A DNA stretch of 64,000 nucleotides from Lishizhenia sp965656535 (GCA_965656535.1 CBFHKX010000002.1:448210-512209), one strand, 5' to 3'. Shown: positions 1-9,264, counted from the stretch's first letter. Notes: generated by a model from the sequence alone, not told the origin. A program made the numbers and translations.

Positions 1-1
1 T

Positions 2-133
2 AACGAGTATGCTTTCACTTTGTATTCTGGTAAATGGGATAACAATGATATTTTACCCGAATTAGAAACTGCTCAGCAAGGTCTTGCATTAGAAGCCGAT
101 GTAATGTGGGATAGGGTAGAGCAGTTAGTTTAA
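2..133 (+). CDS. C-terminal fragment of an unidentified protein
   Basis: An open frame enters from the left edge and ends at a TAA at 131-133, giving 43 residues that finish in WDRVEQLV. The start lies outside the window. The fragment is acidic and has no motif I recognise, so no function is offered. It is followed by about 170 nt without a gene before the map promoter, so it is probably the last gene of an upstream transcript. Confidence 0.6.
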   Translation, partial: NEYAFTLYSGKWDNNDILPELETAQQGLALEADVMWDRVEQLV

Positions 134-305
134 GCCATTTATTATTCAGGGGTTTTCTACTTTTTTAATACATTCTGGAGTTCTTTTGTCAAGTTATTGA
201 ACGAAATGAAATGATTCATTCTTTTTTAAGTCTATTTTTTTCATTATTCTATACCTCTGTCTGCTTTGTGTATCAAACTTTTCTTTCTTTATCCTTTTAA
301 AAAAC

Positions 306-313
306 TATTTTTG
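306..313 (+). promoter_or_regulatory. Bacteroidetes -7 promoter box for map
   Basis: TATTTTTG matches the Bacteroidetes primary sigma -7 consensus TAnnTTTG. It lies 50 nt before the chosen ATG of map at 363, giving an estimated leader of about 40 nt. Confidence 0.55.
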
Positions 314-362
314 TAAATCAGATTGAGAAAGCAAGATTTTGAATACATTTTTAAATAAGAAC

Positions 363-1148
363 ATGATTGTTTACAAAACAAGAGAAGAGATAGAAATTAT
401 GCGCGAAGCTGCTCAAATCGTGAGTAGAACTTTAGGGAAAGTTGCCGAAGCGATTGAAGTTGGTGTAACTCCTTTAGAGCTAGATAAAATTGCAGAAAGC
501 TATATCCGTTCGCAAAATGCCATTCCTGGTTTCTTAGGTTTGTATGATTTTCCAAATACCTTGTGTATTTCTATAAATGATCAGGTTGTTCACGGCTATC
601 CAACCAATGAACCAATTAAGAATGGAGATATTGTTTCTGTAGATTGTGGAGCAATCTTCGAAGGATATTACGGAGATCATGCCTACACATTTGGTGTTGG
701 AGATATTTCTAAAGAAGCTAAAAAATTAATTAAAATTACGCACGAGTGCTTAGAATTAGGTGTTGAAGCCTGCAGAGCAGGAAATAGAATTGGAGATATT
801 GGTTATGCCATTCAGCATCACGCAGAAAAAAATGGTTACGGCGTGGTAAGAGAGCTTGTTGGTCATGGTCTAGGCAAAACAATGCACGAAGATCCTCAAG
901 TGCCAAATTACGGTAAACGAGGTAGAGGTAAAAAAATCCAAGAAGGTTTAACAATTGCGATAGAGCCTATGATTAATATGGGAACAGAACGCATAAAGTA
1001 TTTAGAGGATAACTGGACAATTGTAACCCATGACAATAAATTAAGCGCTCATTTTGAGCATGATGTTGCAGTGGTTGATGGAAAACCAATGGTTCTATCT
1101 ACTTTTGATTTTGTTTACAAAGGTTTAGAAGGTAAAAATGTAATTTAA
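363..1148 (+). CDS. map: Type I methionine aminopeptidase
   Basis: Removes the N-terminal methionine from nascent proteins in the cytoplasm using a dinuclear metal centre. The 261-residue protein has the full set of family ligands at the expected places: His77 (substrate-side), Asp94 and Asp105 (SVDCG, GYYGDHA), His168 (LVGHGLG), Glu201 (AIEPM) and Glu232 (HFEHD), almost superimposable on the E. coli enzyme numbering. The frame can be extended to a TTG at 339, but the ATG at 363 begins right before the conserved KTREEIE segment and is preferred. The stop codon overlaps the next gene by one base (TAATG), so the two are probably co-translated. Confidence 0.95.
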   Translation: MIVYKTREEIEIMREAAQIVSRTLGKVAEAIEVGVTPLELDKIAESYIRSQNAIPGFLGLYDFPNTLCISINDQVVHGYPTNEPIKNGDIVSVDCGAIFEGYYGDHAYTFGVGDISKEAKKLIKITHECLELGVEACRAGNRIGDIGYAIQHHAEKNGYGVVRELVGHGLGKTMHEDPQVPNYGKRGRGKKIQEGLTIAIEPMINMGTERIKYLEDNWTIVTHDNKLSAHFEHDVAVVDGKPMVLSTFDFVYKGLEGKNVI

Positions 1149-1753
1149 TGGAACAACAGTTGCGAATCGTAAAGTTAGGCGCTGCTGTTTATTTAGTTTA
1201 CGGCTTATTAATGTTGTTAGATCTGGGCGTTTTTTTACCGCCAGTTCCTCTAAAGATGTTATTTATAAGCTTTTTTGCTTGCTATTTAGGGTTGCTTAAT
1301 TATAAAAAGTATTCAAAATTGTATAGCTACCTACTACTTTATGGATTAGCCCTTATTTTGTCTGCTGTCTTTTTTCTTGAAATCGTTTTTAGTCAAACAG
1401 ATCGTTTTGTTTTAGAAGAGTCAAATACATTAGATTATGTTGCGTTAGCAATTCAAATTCTGCTGTCTGCTTTATTACTTTATTTAAGTTTCCAAAATAA
1501 AAACCAGAAAGTAAGAATCAATATACTGCCTATATTGGTTTTACTTTGCGTTTGGATAGACAGCTTTTTTCCAGATTATTTTATTGCTGATATTGCACAA
1601 ATTGTTCTTGGAGCTTCTTTTTTGTATGTTTTTCAGACGTCCGATAAAGATTATTCAACTGATGAACTTGCGGGTTTAAGAATTTTTTTTGTGGGTGTTG
1701 CTATGGTTTACACTTTAACATTAATTTCTCAGTTAATTCTCTTTTTAACTTGA
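1148..1753 (+). CDS. Polytopic membrane protein of unknown function
   Basis: A 201-residue protein made almost entirely of hydrophobic stretches, with roughly six predicted membrane helices (about residues 12-30, 33-50, 58-75, 90-110, 122-140 and 178-200). It carries no catalytic motif that I can name. The start overlaps the map stop by one base, which indicates translational coupling, but map partners are not conserved enough for this to reveal a role. It is probably an inner-membrane protein; function unknown. Confidence 0.75.
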   Translation: MEQQLRIVKLGAAVYLVYGLLMLLDLGVFLPPVPLKMLFISFFACYLGLLNYKKYSKLYSYLLLYGLALILSAVFFLEIVFSQTDRFVLEESNTLDYVALAIQILLSALLLYLSFQNKNQKVRINILPILVLLCVWIDSFFPDYFIADIAQIVLGASFLYVFQTSDKDYSTDELAGLRIFFVGVAMVYTLTLISQLILFLT

Positions 1754-1822
1754 TAACTGCTTTAGAATAAGTAGTTTTATTACTTTTTGAGTATAATGAT
1801 TTTTAGTTTTAATTAAAATTTT

Positions 1823-2686
1823 ATGTTGCAAAGAGTCCAAATAGTACTACTTTTTTTGTTCATTGGTGTCTATTCAATTAGTCAGGTTGAACGCAAAACA
1901 GAAAAAGAAACTAATCTTTTTGTGCTACTTGGAGGAGCATATAGCAGTTTTCAAGCGGTTGATCTTTCTAGTGTAAGGTATTCTGGTTTTGGAGTTTCGT
2001 CACAGCTAGGATATGAGAGAAATACGTTTAAAAATCATTTTTCAGTAACCACAGGGTTAAGTTTTATAATAGAAAAGCCCTCTACTTTTGATGTGGTTAA
2101 TGAGCGCGGACTCTCGCGTATTATTTATCCGAATATCCAAGCGCGTTATTTGCGAAAGATATCTCGTAAACTTTCAATAGGAGGTAGGTTAGATGTGTTG
2201 GATTTTTATTACAGAACTACTCAGGGTTATCTGTTTGGTAACAATGCGTTGTATACTCAAAATGGCTATAATTTGGCCTTAAGTGCTAAATATGAATTTA
2301 GCTTGAATAAAAAATTTAGGTTTTCATTCTTACTTGATTTTTTACTTCTTACGTACCAAAGGTTATCAAAAAGTTTTGCTTTTGCTGCACCACAAACCGC
2401 ATTAGAACAAGGAGCCTTTAATTATCAAGACGAAGCATTAACCAACCCATTTTATCTCAAGTTTCATGAATTTTTACCAGGTTGGAGTTCGGTAGATATA
2501 CGAACTGCAGTTAAACTAAGCTATTTAAACCGTTGGAGCCTCAGCTACTTCTGGCAATTAAGGAGTAATTCAACTGTAAAAGGATATCCAACTACCTTTG
2601 GTATTCATCAACTAGCGGTGAGCTATAATATTATAAATAGAACAAAAGAAAACAAGAGTAAGTCACAGTTAAATGAAGCGTTATGA
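1823..2686 (+). CDS. Secreted, probably outer-membrane barrel protein
   Basis: A 287-residue protein starting with a Sec-type signal peptide (about residues 1-22, cleavage after a small/polar SQ pair). The remainder consists of alternating short strands rich in aromatic residues (GFGVSSQLGYERN, GGRLDVLDFYYR, YNLALSAKYEFS) as seen in outer-membrane beta-barrel proteins of Bacteroidetes. No specific family is recognised. It shares the four-base ATGA overlap with the downstream S41-like lipoprotein gene, so the two are likely made from one mRNA and may act together in the cell envelope. Confidence 0.7.
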   Translation: MLQRVQIVLLFLFIGVYSISQVERKTEKETNLFVLLGGAYSSFQAVDLSSVRYSGFGVSSQLGYERNTFKNHFSVTTGLSFIIEKPSTFDVVNERGLSRIIYPNIQARYLRKISRKLSIGGRLDVLDFYYRTTQGYLFGNNALYTQNGYNLALSAKYEFSLNKKFRFSFLLDFLLLTYQRLSKSFAFAAPQTALEQGAFNYQDEALTNPFYLKFHEFLPGWSSVDIRTAVKLSYLNRWSLSYFWQLRSNSTVKGYPTTFGIHQLAVSYNIINRTKENKSKSQLNEAL

Positions 2687-3729
2687 AGAAGGTTTTATGG
2701 ATAGGTATACTGTTTGTTTTTGTTATTACTGCATGTGAAAAGTTATTCATGAAGCCCAATGCAGTAACATCACCTGAGGCTATTTTTCAAGAGTATGCTT
2801 CGTTGGTGAAAGGAAAGTATGCAATGTTAGATTTTAAAGGGGTGGATATTGATTTTTTGACCGATTCTATAGGAGCTACATTTTCTAACGATATGTCAGA
2901 CACAGCCTTACTTTGGAAATTAACCCATATAACTGAACAATTGCGAGATGGACATAGTAACTTAATTGCTTATCTTTCTGATGGTGCATATGGTTTCGTT
3001 TTTGATCCTAAAGAAGGATATGAAAAGGCTCTTGATGAAGATTTGCTTGATTCTTACTATTTTAATGGAATGACAAAGCCTTTAAGTCCTTCAGAATTAA
3101 TTGATAATAAAGGTAAATACAGGTTTGTTTATGGTCGTTTTGAACAGTATCCTAACTTAGCTTATTTTAGAATTCCTTCTTTTTCAGACAAACAATTAGA
3201 GAGTAATCTAGAAACTATCTTTGAAAGCTTTCAAGGTGCGGATGGTTTAGTACTAGATGTTAGAGATAACGGCGGAGGTGATCCAAGTTTAGCTACCCAA
3301 GTAGCTTCTTATTTCATGGAAAATACGACGTATACAGGGTTTGAACGTTTTAAAACTGGTCCTGGTTTGGATGATTTTTCAGATTCTCCTAGCTACATCA
3401 CACCTGTAAATTCAACTAATCGATTTTTTAATAATGTAGTTGTGTTAACCGATAGAGGTGTATTTTCTGCAACAACAACTTTATGTTACAATTTAGCTCC
3501 TTTAAGTCAGGTTACCTTTCTTGGTCAAAAAACAGGAGGAGGTTCAGGTTCGGTTTCAGACGGTTTCTTAGCAAATGGCTGGTCGTATTCCTTATCCGTT
3601 TCAGAATTTATAGATTTTCAAGGCAATCATCTTGATGATGGTGTTGAGCCAGATGTTATTGTGAGTTTAGATACCGTGGATCAAACAAAAGATGAATTAA
3701 TTGAATCTGCCTTGTTAATTTTACAATAA
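2683..3729 (+). CDS. S41-family peptidase-like lipoprotein
   Basis: A 348-residue lipoprotein: the signal sequence ends in a lipobox (VITAC), predicting lipid anchoring at Cys17-18. The C-terminal half has the tail-specific/tricorn-type S41 fold signature: NLAYFRIPSF, a core strand GLVLDVRDNGGGDP, a VVVLTDRGVFSATTT segment with the likely nucleophilic serine, and a closing DDGVEPDVIV. The lysine that follows the serine in C-terminal processing peptidases (FGKG) is replaced here by TGGGSGS, so activity is either tricorn-like or lost. The start overlaps the previous gene by four bases. Periplasmic or surface location is inferred; the substrate is unknown. Confidence 0.8.
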   Translation: MKKVLWIGILFVFVITACEKLFMKPNAVTSPEAIFQEYASLVKGKYAMLDFKGVDIDFLTDSIGATFSNDMSDTALLWKLTHITEQLRDGHSNLIAYLSDGAYGFVFDPKEGYEKALDEDLLDSYYFNGMTKPLSPSELIDNKGKYRFVYGRFEQYPNLAYFRIPSFSDKQLESNLETIFESFQGADGLVLDVRDNGGGDPSLATQVASYFMENTTYTGFERFKTGPGLDDFSDSPSYITPVNSTNRFFNNVVVLTDRGVFSATTTLCYNLAPLSQVTFLGQKTGGGSGSVSDGFLANGWSYSLSVSEFIDFQGNHLDDGVEPDVIVSLDTVDQTKDELIESALLILQ

Positions 3730-3813
3730 GGAGCTGTATTTTCCTTAGACGAATAAATAAATTTAGTACTTCGCTCAAATTTTTCTTTATATTTAGAAAA
3801 AAGTTGCTGCAAA

Positions 3814-5337
3814 ATGGCATTCAATTCTATCTTTAGTTGGATAATCAAAAAGAGAATACATCAAATTGATTTATTTAAGAAATACCCGTTTGAGGTACAG
3901 CAAGAATTGTTTTTTAAGCTAATAGAGTCCGGAAAGAACACACTCTACGGTAAAAACGTTGGTTTAGATCAAGTACATTCATACAAAGATTTCAAACATA
4001 AAATTCCTTTACAAAAATATGACGATATTGTACCTTGGGTAGATAAAGCTGTTAAAGGCGAAATGGATGTTCTTTGGCCTGGAGAAACAAAATGGTTTGC
4101 AAAATCATCTGGTACAACAGCGGATAGGAGTAAATATATACCTGTTACCAAAGAGTCGTTAGAAAACTGTCATTACAAAGGCGGAAAAGATTTATTGTCC
4201 TTGTATTACACGCAAAACCCTGAAACTAAGTTGTACAACGGAAAACACTTAGTAATTGGAGGTTCCTCACAAAATAATCCACATAACTCTGCATCTTACA
4301 TAGGAGATTTATCTGCAATTATTGTAGAGAATTTACCGTGGTGGGCAGAATTGAAAAGAACGCCATCAAAAGAAATTACACTCATGAAAAATTGGGATGT
4401 AAAACTAGAAAAAATGGCAAGAAGCACTATGCAAGAGGATGTAACTATCCTAACTGGAGTGCCGAGTTGGACACTTGTTTTACTTCATAAAATCTTAGAG
4501 CTCTCAGGGAAAAAAAATATTTCTGAGGTTTGGCCTAATTTAGAACTGTTTATGCATGGTGGGGTAAATTTTGAGCCATATAAAAAAGAGTTTCAAAAAT
4601 TGATCGATAGTCCGAAAATGAACTATGTAGAAAATTACAATGCTTCCGAAGGCTTTTTTGGTATTCAAGATAAAAAAGGGGGAGACTTATTACTTATGCT
4701 TGACTATGGCGTATTTTATGAGTTTATTCCGCTAGCAGAGTATAAAGGTGTAGAATCTTCACAAACACTGTCGTTAGAAGAAGTTGAATTAGGAGAGAAT
4801 TATGCAGTCGTAATCACAACTAATGGCGGTTTATGGCGCTACATTATTGGCGATACCGTTACTTTTACAGAAAAAAAACCTTATCGTTTTAGAGTTACTG
4901 GCAGAACCAAAAGTTTTATCAATAGTTTTGGCGAAGAGTTAATTGTAGAAAATGCAGAGAAAGCTATTATTGCAGCCTGCGAAGCAACCAAATCACAAGT
5001 AAAAGATTATACTGCAGCTCCAGTGTTTATGCTAGGAGAGGAGAAAGGCTGTCATGAGTGGTTAATCGAATTTATAACTCCTCCGCAAGATGAGCAACAG
5101 TTCAATTTTATATTGGACGAGACGCTTAAAAAAGTAAACACAGATTATGAAGCAAAACGCCAGAATAATTTAAACTTAAAAACACCTAAAGTTAATTTTT
5201 TAAACCCTGGAACTTTTGATCGTTGGTTAAAATCAAACAACAAGTTGGGCGGACAACACAAGGTGCCGAGACTGTGTAACGACAGGAAAATAATTGAAGA
5301 AGTGAAAGAATTTATGAAAATTGATGTTTTCTCCTAA
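3814..5337 (+). CDS. GH3-family acyl-acid-amido synthetase (adenylate-forming)
   Basis: A 507-residue member of the GH3 family, which in plants adenylates small acids such as auxin and jasmonate and joins them to amino acids; bacterial members are common in Bacteroidetes but their substrates are unknown. The three nucleotide-binding motifs are visible: SSGTTADRSKYIP at about 98-110, YNASEGFFG (acid-binding/ATP motif), and WRYIIGDTVTF followed by the hinge RFRVTGRTK. A C-terminal domain with AEKAIIAACE and the flexible end completes the normal length. The gene stands alone between an S41-like lipoprotein and rpmE, so context does not suggest the substrate. A TATATTTA box near 3788 may be its promoter. 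Confidence 0.9.
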   Translation: MAFNSIFSWIIKKRIHQIDLFKKYPFEVQQELFFKLIESGKNTLYGKNVGLDQVHSYKDFKHKIPLQKYDDIVPWVDKAVKGEMDVLWPGETKWFAKSSGTTADRSKYIPVTKESLENCHYKGGKDLLSLYYTQNPETKLYNGKHLVIGGSSQNNPHNSASYIGDLSAIIVENLPWWAELKRTPSKEITLMKNWDVKLEKMARSTMQEDVTILTGVPSWTLVLLHKILELSGKKNISEVWPNLELFMHGGVNFEPYKKEFQKLIDSPKMNYVENYNASEGFFGIQDKKGGDLLLMLDYGVFYEFIPLAEYKGVESSQTLSLEEVELGENYAVVITTNGGLWRYIIGDTVTFTEKKPYRFRVTGRTKSFINSFGEELIVENAEKAIIAACEATKSQVKDYTAAPVFMLGEEKGCHEWLIEFITPPQDEQQFNFILDETLKKVNTDYEAKRQNNLNLKTPKVNFLNPGTFDRWLKSNNKLGGQHKVPRLCNDRKIIEEVKEFMKIDVFS

Positions 5338-5376
5338 AAAAAAGCAAGATGCATTTGTAATAAGAGAAAAGTTTAT

Positions 5377-5384
5377 TAATTTTG
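5377..5384 (+). promoter_or_regulatory. -7 promoter box for rpmE
   Basis: TAATTTTG is an exact match to TAnnTTTG, 43 nt before the rpmE ATG at 5428, giving a leader of roughly 38 nt. Confidence 0.5.
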
Positions 5385-5427
5385 TCCTCCCTTTTGCAGG
5401 GTAAATTGAATTAAGAAAATTTTTAAG

Positions 5428-5685
5428 ATGAAAAAAGATATACATCCAGAAGACTATAGATTAGTAGTATTTAAAGATATGACGAATGAATATAGCTTCG
5501 TTTGTCATTCTTGTGCACCTTCAACTGAAACAGTTCAGTGGGAAGATGGTAATGAGTATCCATTAGTGAAATTAGATATTTCTCACAAGTCTCACCCATT
5601 CTTTACAGGAAAAGCACAGTTTGTTGATACGGCAGGTCGTATTGATAAATTTAAGAACAGATACGCACGTCACGCTAAGAAATAA
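5428..5685 (+). CDS. rpmE: 50S ribosomal protein L31, type B
   Basis: An 85-residue large-subunit ribosomal protein. The start KKDIHPEDYR, the centre SHPFFTGK and the end DTAGRIDKFKNRY are characteristic of L31 type B. Zinc-free type B proteins usually have a stretch such as FITKST at the corresponding N-terminal site; here it reads FVCHSC with Cys26 and Cys29. This CxxC pair is unusual and could be half of a metal site, though the second Cys pair of zinc-type L31 is absent. A good promoter box and a strong terminator make this a monocistronic unit. Confidence 0.95.
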   Translation: MKKDIHPEDYRLVVFKDMTNEYSFVCHSCAPSTETVQWEDGNEYPLVKLDISHKSHPFFTGKAQFVDTAGRIDKFKNRYARHAKK

Positions 5686-5706
5686 GCAAGACGCTCAAAT
5701 AAATTT

Positions 5707-5740
5707 AAATCTCGTTGCATTAGTGTAACGAGATTTTTTT
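5707..5740 (+). terminator. Rho-independent terminator after rpmE
   Basis: An 8-bp stem (ATCTCGTT with AACGAGAT) separated by a 10-nt loop, followed directly by a run of seven T. It starts about 20 nt after the rpmE stop. Confidence 0.85.
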
Positions 5741-5795
5741 GTTTAGCCCTAACATAACAATTTGTATATTCGTTCTCTACTAACAGAGTAATATT

Positions 5796-6311
5796 ATGAG
5801 CAGCAATCCTTCACATAACGAAGCGTTAGACAGAGCAAAACAACGTATAGAGCAATTAGAAAAAGATACATCTGCGTTAGAACCAGAAAAATTTGAGGCC
5901 GAGTTTGAAGTAGAAGAAGATTTAGGTGCAGACTACTACAGAAAGTTTAGCCGAGCTTTTCAAGATTTTTGCTCAACTTTTCAACTAAACGCACAAAGCT
6001 TAAGTATTATAGAAGAAGACAAGCTCGGAGGTAATTACATGAGTCAATCACAAAACGATGATACGCTTATTGTTTTTAAACTGACAAATCGATTTCCACC
6101 TTTGGCAGAACAAAAAAGTGCGCAATTAGATATTGTAGTTGCCCAAAACTCAAATGAGCACATTCCAAGTAAGTTTAATTTGCGCTTTACACACAAACAA
6201 GGCGAAGATAGTTTTAAGGTTAACTGTTGCACGGTAATTGTGTTAGACAAACAAAAGCTGACAGCGGTTCTTCAAAAATCAAAATTTTGGATATCAATGG
6301 CAAATCTTTAG
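5796..6311 (+). CDS. Hypothetical cytoplasmic protein
   Basis: A 171-residue protein with a charged helical N-terminus (about residues 8-45, rich in Glu, Lys and Gln, probable coiled coil) followed by an alternating alpha/beta region ending in KFWISMANL. There is no signal peptide or membrane segment. I do not recognise a family. A TATATTCG sequence just upstream resembles a degenerate -7 box. It ends only 9 nt before the GT-C glycosyltransferase gene, so it may share that transcript, but no functional link is apparent. Confidence 0.65.
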   Translation: MSSNPSHNEALDRAKQRIEQLEKDTSALEPEKFEAEFEVEEDLGADYYRKFSRAFQDFCSTFQLNAQSLSIIEEDKLGGNYMSQSQNDDTLIVFKLTNRFPPLAEQKSAQLDIVVAQNSNEHIPSKFNLRFTHKQGEDSFKVNCCTVIVLDKQKLTAVLQKSKFWISMANL

Positions 6312-6320
6312 GTAATTTAA

Positions 6321-8165
6321 ATGCAAAGAACCGTCTATTTCGTAATCAGTTGTAGCTTAATTTGTTTTGTAGTTTTAAGAGCTATTTATGTTCCTTTAGT
6401 ACACGATGAAATTGCTACATTTTATTATTACATTCAGTCTTTTGAATTTAATCCTTTTTCAGGCGCACATGCAGATGCTAATAATCATATATTAAACTCG
6501 CTATTATCTTCTGTTTCCTATAATTTATTTGGGTATTCTAACTTTTCTTTGCGCTTACCCAATGTACTTTCTTTTTTATTATATCTGGTTGCAATTTGGA
6601 AAATTAGCAAGCACTTTAGTCACGCTTTTTTGAGGTGGATGTATGTAGTAGCTTCTCTAGGAATGCTTTATTTTATTCAATTTTTTTCTCTGTCAAGGGG
6701 TTATGGCATGTCTATGGCTTTTTTAATGTTTGCAATTTACGCTTTACTAGAACTGTATGCTCGAACAAGTTTAAAACATAGTATCTACTTTTCTGTTGGC
6801 ATTTTGCTGGCAATATCGGCTAACCTTACTTTACTGCCATTAGGACTACTGCTCTATACTGTGGCCGTCTTTCTAACTATACTAAACAGAAATACAGTTT
6901 CCTTACCTTTTAAATTTCGTTTAAAAACGATTATAATACATTTTATTACAGCATTAATCATTTCGGTTTTTGTTTTTCTCTCTTTTCAAATGAATGCAGA
7001 AGGTTCTCTATACTACGGCAATGCAAATGGTTTTTGGTTAAATACCGTTTTATCTCTACTAGAGCTCTTGTTTGAAAGTAGTAGTCAACTTGTGCAAATT
7101 TCATTTTTAATTCTCTTTTTATTCTTCCTATTTCTTACTGTTTTACTTTTAGTGAAAAAAGGCATACTATTTTTTACACATAAACAAGGGTTATTTAGTA
7201 TTTCTTTATTTGGTACATTGATTGGAGTTTATCTACTTCATATTGTTTTAGACGTTAATTATCCGGTAGATAGAGTTGGACTTTATTTTGTTCCTCTTTT
7301 TGTTGGAGCTTTATTCTTTACAATAGATCAATTTGATTCTCCGTTCAAATATCTTGGTTTTATAGCATTAATCTTTCCCATTCACTTTTGTTTAAACCTA
7401 AACGTAAACTATACTTCGTTGTGGAAAAAAGAATATATACCCGATTCTTTTTACGAATACATCGCAAAGGCTGAAAGTGAAACTAAGTATCCAGCAACTG
7501 TTGCAGGCGATGCTTTAAGGATGTTCAACTATAACGAAAAAGTGTATAGAAATAACGCGGAGGTAAATGCATTGCAATTTTGGACAAGGGATAAGTTTAA
7601 CACAGAAGATTGGACAATCAACACCAAAGAACATCCGGCAAAGTATTTTGATTTTATAATTGCAAAGCCGAAGTGGATGCATACACTAAATAATTTATAT
7701 GATTCTATTGCTGAAGCTCCAAGAAGTAAGCACGTTTTGTACGAAAGAAAAAAGACACCTGAATTACAAATTATTGTAAAAAATAAATTAAAACAAGATA
7801 CAGAGCAAGCAAAAGAATTTAACGAACTAATTAAATATCAAATTGATAGTCTCGGCTCATCCACTGTTCTTGTTGGGATTGATCTTGCTATGCAATCTTT
7901 GTCACATCCATTTAAAGGTAGGATAGTTGCACAAGCTAAGAATTTAGAAACCGATGATATTATTGCCTATGAGTACATACAGCTAAATTGGATTGAAGCA
8001 CAAACAGTTAAATCAAAACCAATTCTTAAAACAATGTTATTAAGAGATTTACCTACTGCTTCGAACGTAGAACTACTCGTTTATATTTGGAACATGGAAA
8101 CAAAAAGGTATACCCTTTATACAAGCGAAGTAGAGCTATTTACAATAAGAGACAAAAATCAATAG
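6321..8165 (+). CDS. GT-C fold membrane glycosyltransferase (PMT/ArnT-like)
   Basis: A 614-residue integral membrane protein of the GT-C superfamily, which uses polyprenyl-phosphate sugars to glycosylate lipids or proteins on the periplasmic face. Seen directly: an N-terminal helix, the first-loop acidic motif VHDEIATFYYY (catalytic Asp/Glu pair near residue 30), the following NHILNSLL and NFSLRLPNVLSF signature of the family, about eleven further hydrophobic helices to about residue 360, and a soluble C-terminal domain of about 250 residues. A second gene of the same architecture lies at 25496. Acceptor and donor cannot be told from sequence; surface polysaccharide or protein glycosylation is an inference. 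Confidence 0.8.
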   Translation: MQRTVYFVISCSLICFVVLRAIYVPLVHDEIATFYYYIQSFEFNPFSGAHADANNHILNSLLSSVSYNLFGYSNFSLRLPNVLSFLLYLVAIWKISKHFSHAFLRWMYVVASLGMLYFIQFFSLSRGYGMSMAFLMFAIYALLELYARTSLKHSIYFSVGILLAISANLTLLPLGLLLYTVAVFLTILNRNTVSLPFKFRLKTIIIHFITALIISVFVFLSFQMNAEGSLYYGNANGFWLNTVLSLLELLFESSSQLVQISFLILFLFFLFLTVLLLVKKGILFFTHKQGLFSISLFGTLIGVYLLHIVLDVNYPVDRVGLYFVPLFVGALFFTIDQFDSPFKYLGFIALIFPIHFCLNLNVNYTSLWKKEYIPDSFYEYIAKAESETKYPATVAGDALRMFNYNEKVYRNNAEVNALQFWTRDKFNTEDWTINTKEHPAKYFDFIIAKPKWMHTLNNLYDSIAEAPRSKHVLYERKKTPELQIIVKNKLKQDTEQAKEFNELIKYQIDSLGSSTVLVGIDLAMQSLSHPFKGRIVAQAKNLETDDIIAYEYIQLNWIEAQTVKSKPILKTMLLRDLPTASNVELLVYIWNMETKRYTLYTSEVELFTIRDKNQ

Positions 8166-8205
8166 GATAATTTTCTAAACCTACTTTAAGAAATAGTCAA
8201 ATTAT

Positions 8206-8213
8206 TATCTTTA
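8206..8213 (+). promoter_or_regulatory. Probable -7 box for hemE, very close to the start codon
   Basis: TATCTTTA differs from TAnnTTTG at the last base. Only six bases separate it from the hemE ATG at 8220, so the mRNA would be leaderless or nearly so. Confidence 0.4.
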
Positions 8214-8219
8214 CACGCA

Positions 8220-9254
8220 ATGAATTTACAGAACGATTTAATCCTCAGAGCTGCTAGAGGAGAAGAGATAGAGAGATACCCTGTTTGGCTAATGCGCCAA
8301 GCTGGAAGAATTTTACCAGAATATAGAGCGGTACGCGGAGCTTTATCTGGTTTTAAAGAGTTGGTAGAAACACCAGAAAAAGCTGCAGAAGTTACAATTC
8401 AGCCTATAGATCATTTGGATGTAGATGCTGCAATTATATTTTCTGATATTCTGGTTATACCAGAAGCAATGGGATTAGAGTACCAATTAATAGAAAAGAA
8501 AGGCCCATGGTTTGAAAAAACAATTTCTTCTATTGAGCAGTTAGATGAATTTGCACAAACAGAGTTTGATATAGAAGACCGTTTAGGTTACGTAACGGAG
8601 GCCATCCGTTTAACCAATAAAGGTTTGGCAGGAAGAGTTCCATTAATTGGTTTTGCAGGTGCGCCGTGGACAATTTTTTGCTACATGACAGAAGGCTCGG
8701 GTTCTAAAACATTCTCCAAATCAAGAAAAATTTTATACACAAATCCAACTTTGGCACACGACTTGCTTAATCGTATAACAACGGTTACCATAAAGTATCT
8801 AAAAGCTCAAATTAATGCAGGAGCGCATATGGTTCAAGTTTTTGATTCTTGGGCAGGTATTTTAGGAAAAGAACAATACGATGAGTTTGCGCTTCCGTAT
8901 ATTCAGAAAATAGCATCGGCAATTTCTGAGGTTCCGGTAACTTTATTTTCGAAAGGAGCTTACCGCTCTATAGAAGATTTGGCAAATTGTGCGTGTAACA
9001 CAATCGGGTTAGATTGGAATATGGATGTTGCGAATGCAAGAAAGATTGTAGGAGAAAATAGAACGCTCCAAGGTAATTTAGACCCTTGTCAGCTTTATGG
9101 TTCTCACAAAGATGTTGAACAGGCTACAATTAAAATGTTAGATTCTTTCGAAAGTAAGCGACATATTATTAATTTAGGACACGGAGTTTACCCAGATGTA
9201 GACCCAGAAAAGGTGAAAACCTTTGTAAAAACAGTTAAAAACTATGAATTATAA
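8220..9254 (+). CDS. hemE: Uroporphyrinogen decarboxylase
   Basis: Cytoplasmic haem-pathway enzyme that removes four carboxyl groups from uroporphyrinogen III to give coproporphyrinogen III. The 344-residue protein has both family signatures: PVWLMRQAGRILPEYR at 21-36, with the two substrate-binding arginines, and GFAGAPWTIFCYMTEG around residue 145. Asp76 in IIFSDILVIP corresponds to the essential catalytic aspartate, and the late HGVYPDVDPEKV segment is conserved. Length and start are normal. The next gene's possible upstream start overlaps its stop, but the preferred start of that gene lies 10 nt downstream, so the two are probably co-transcribed by proximity rather than shared function. 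Confidence 0.97.
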   Translation: MNLQNDLILRAARGEEIERYPVWLMRQAGRILPEYRAVRGALSGFKELVETPEKAAEVTIQPIDHLDVDAAIIFSDILVIPEAMGLEYQLIEKKGPWFEKTISSIEQLDEFAQTEFDIEDRLGYVTEAIRLTNKGLAGRVPLIGFAGAPWTIFCYMTEGSGSKTFSKSRKILYTNPTLAHDLLNRITTVTIKYLKAQINAGAHMVQVFDSWAGILGKEQYDEFALPYIQKIASAISEVPVTLFSKGAYRSIEDLANCACNTIGLDWNMDVANARKIVGENRTLQGNLDPCQLYGSHKDVEQATIKMLDSFESKRHIINLGHGVYPDVDPEKVKTFVKTVKNYEL

Positions 9255-9264
9255 AAATTCTACA

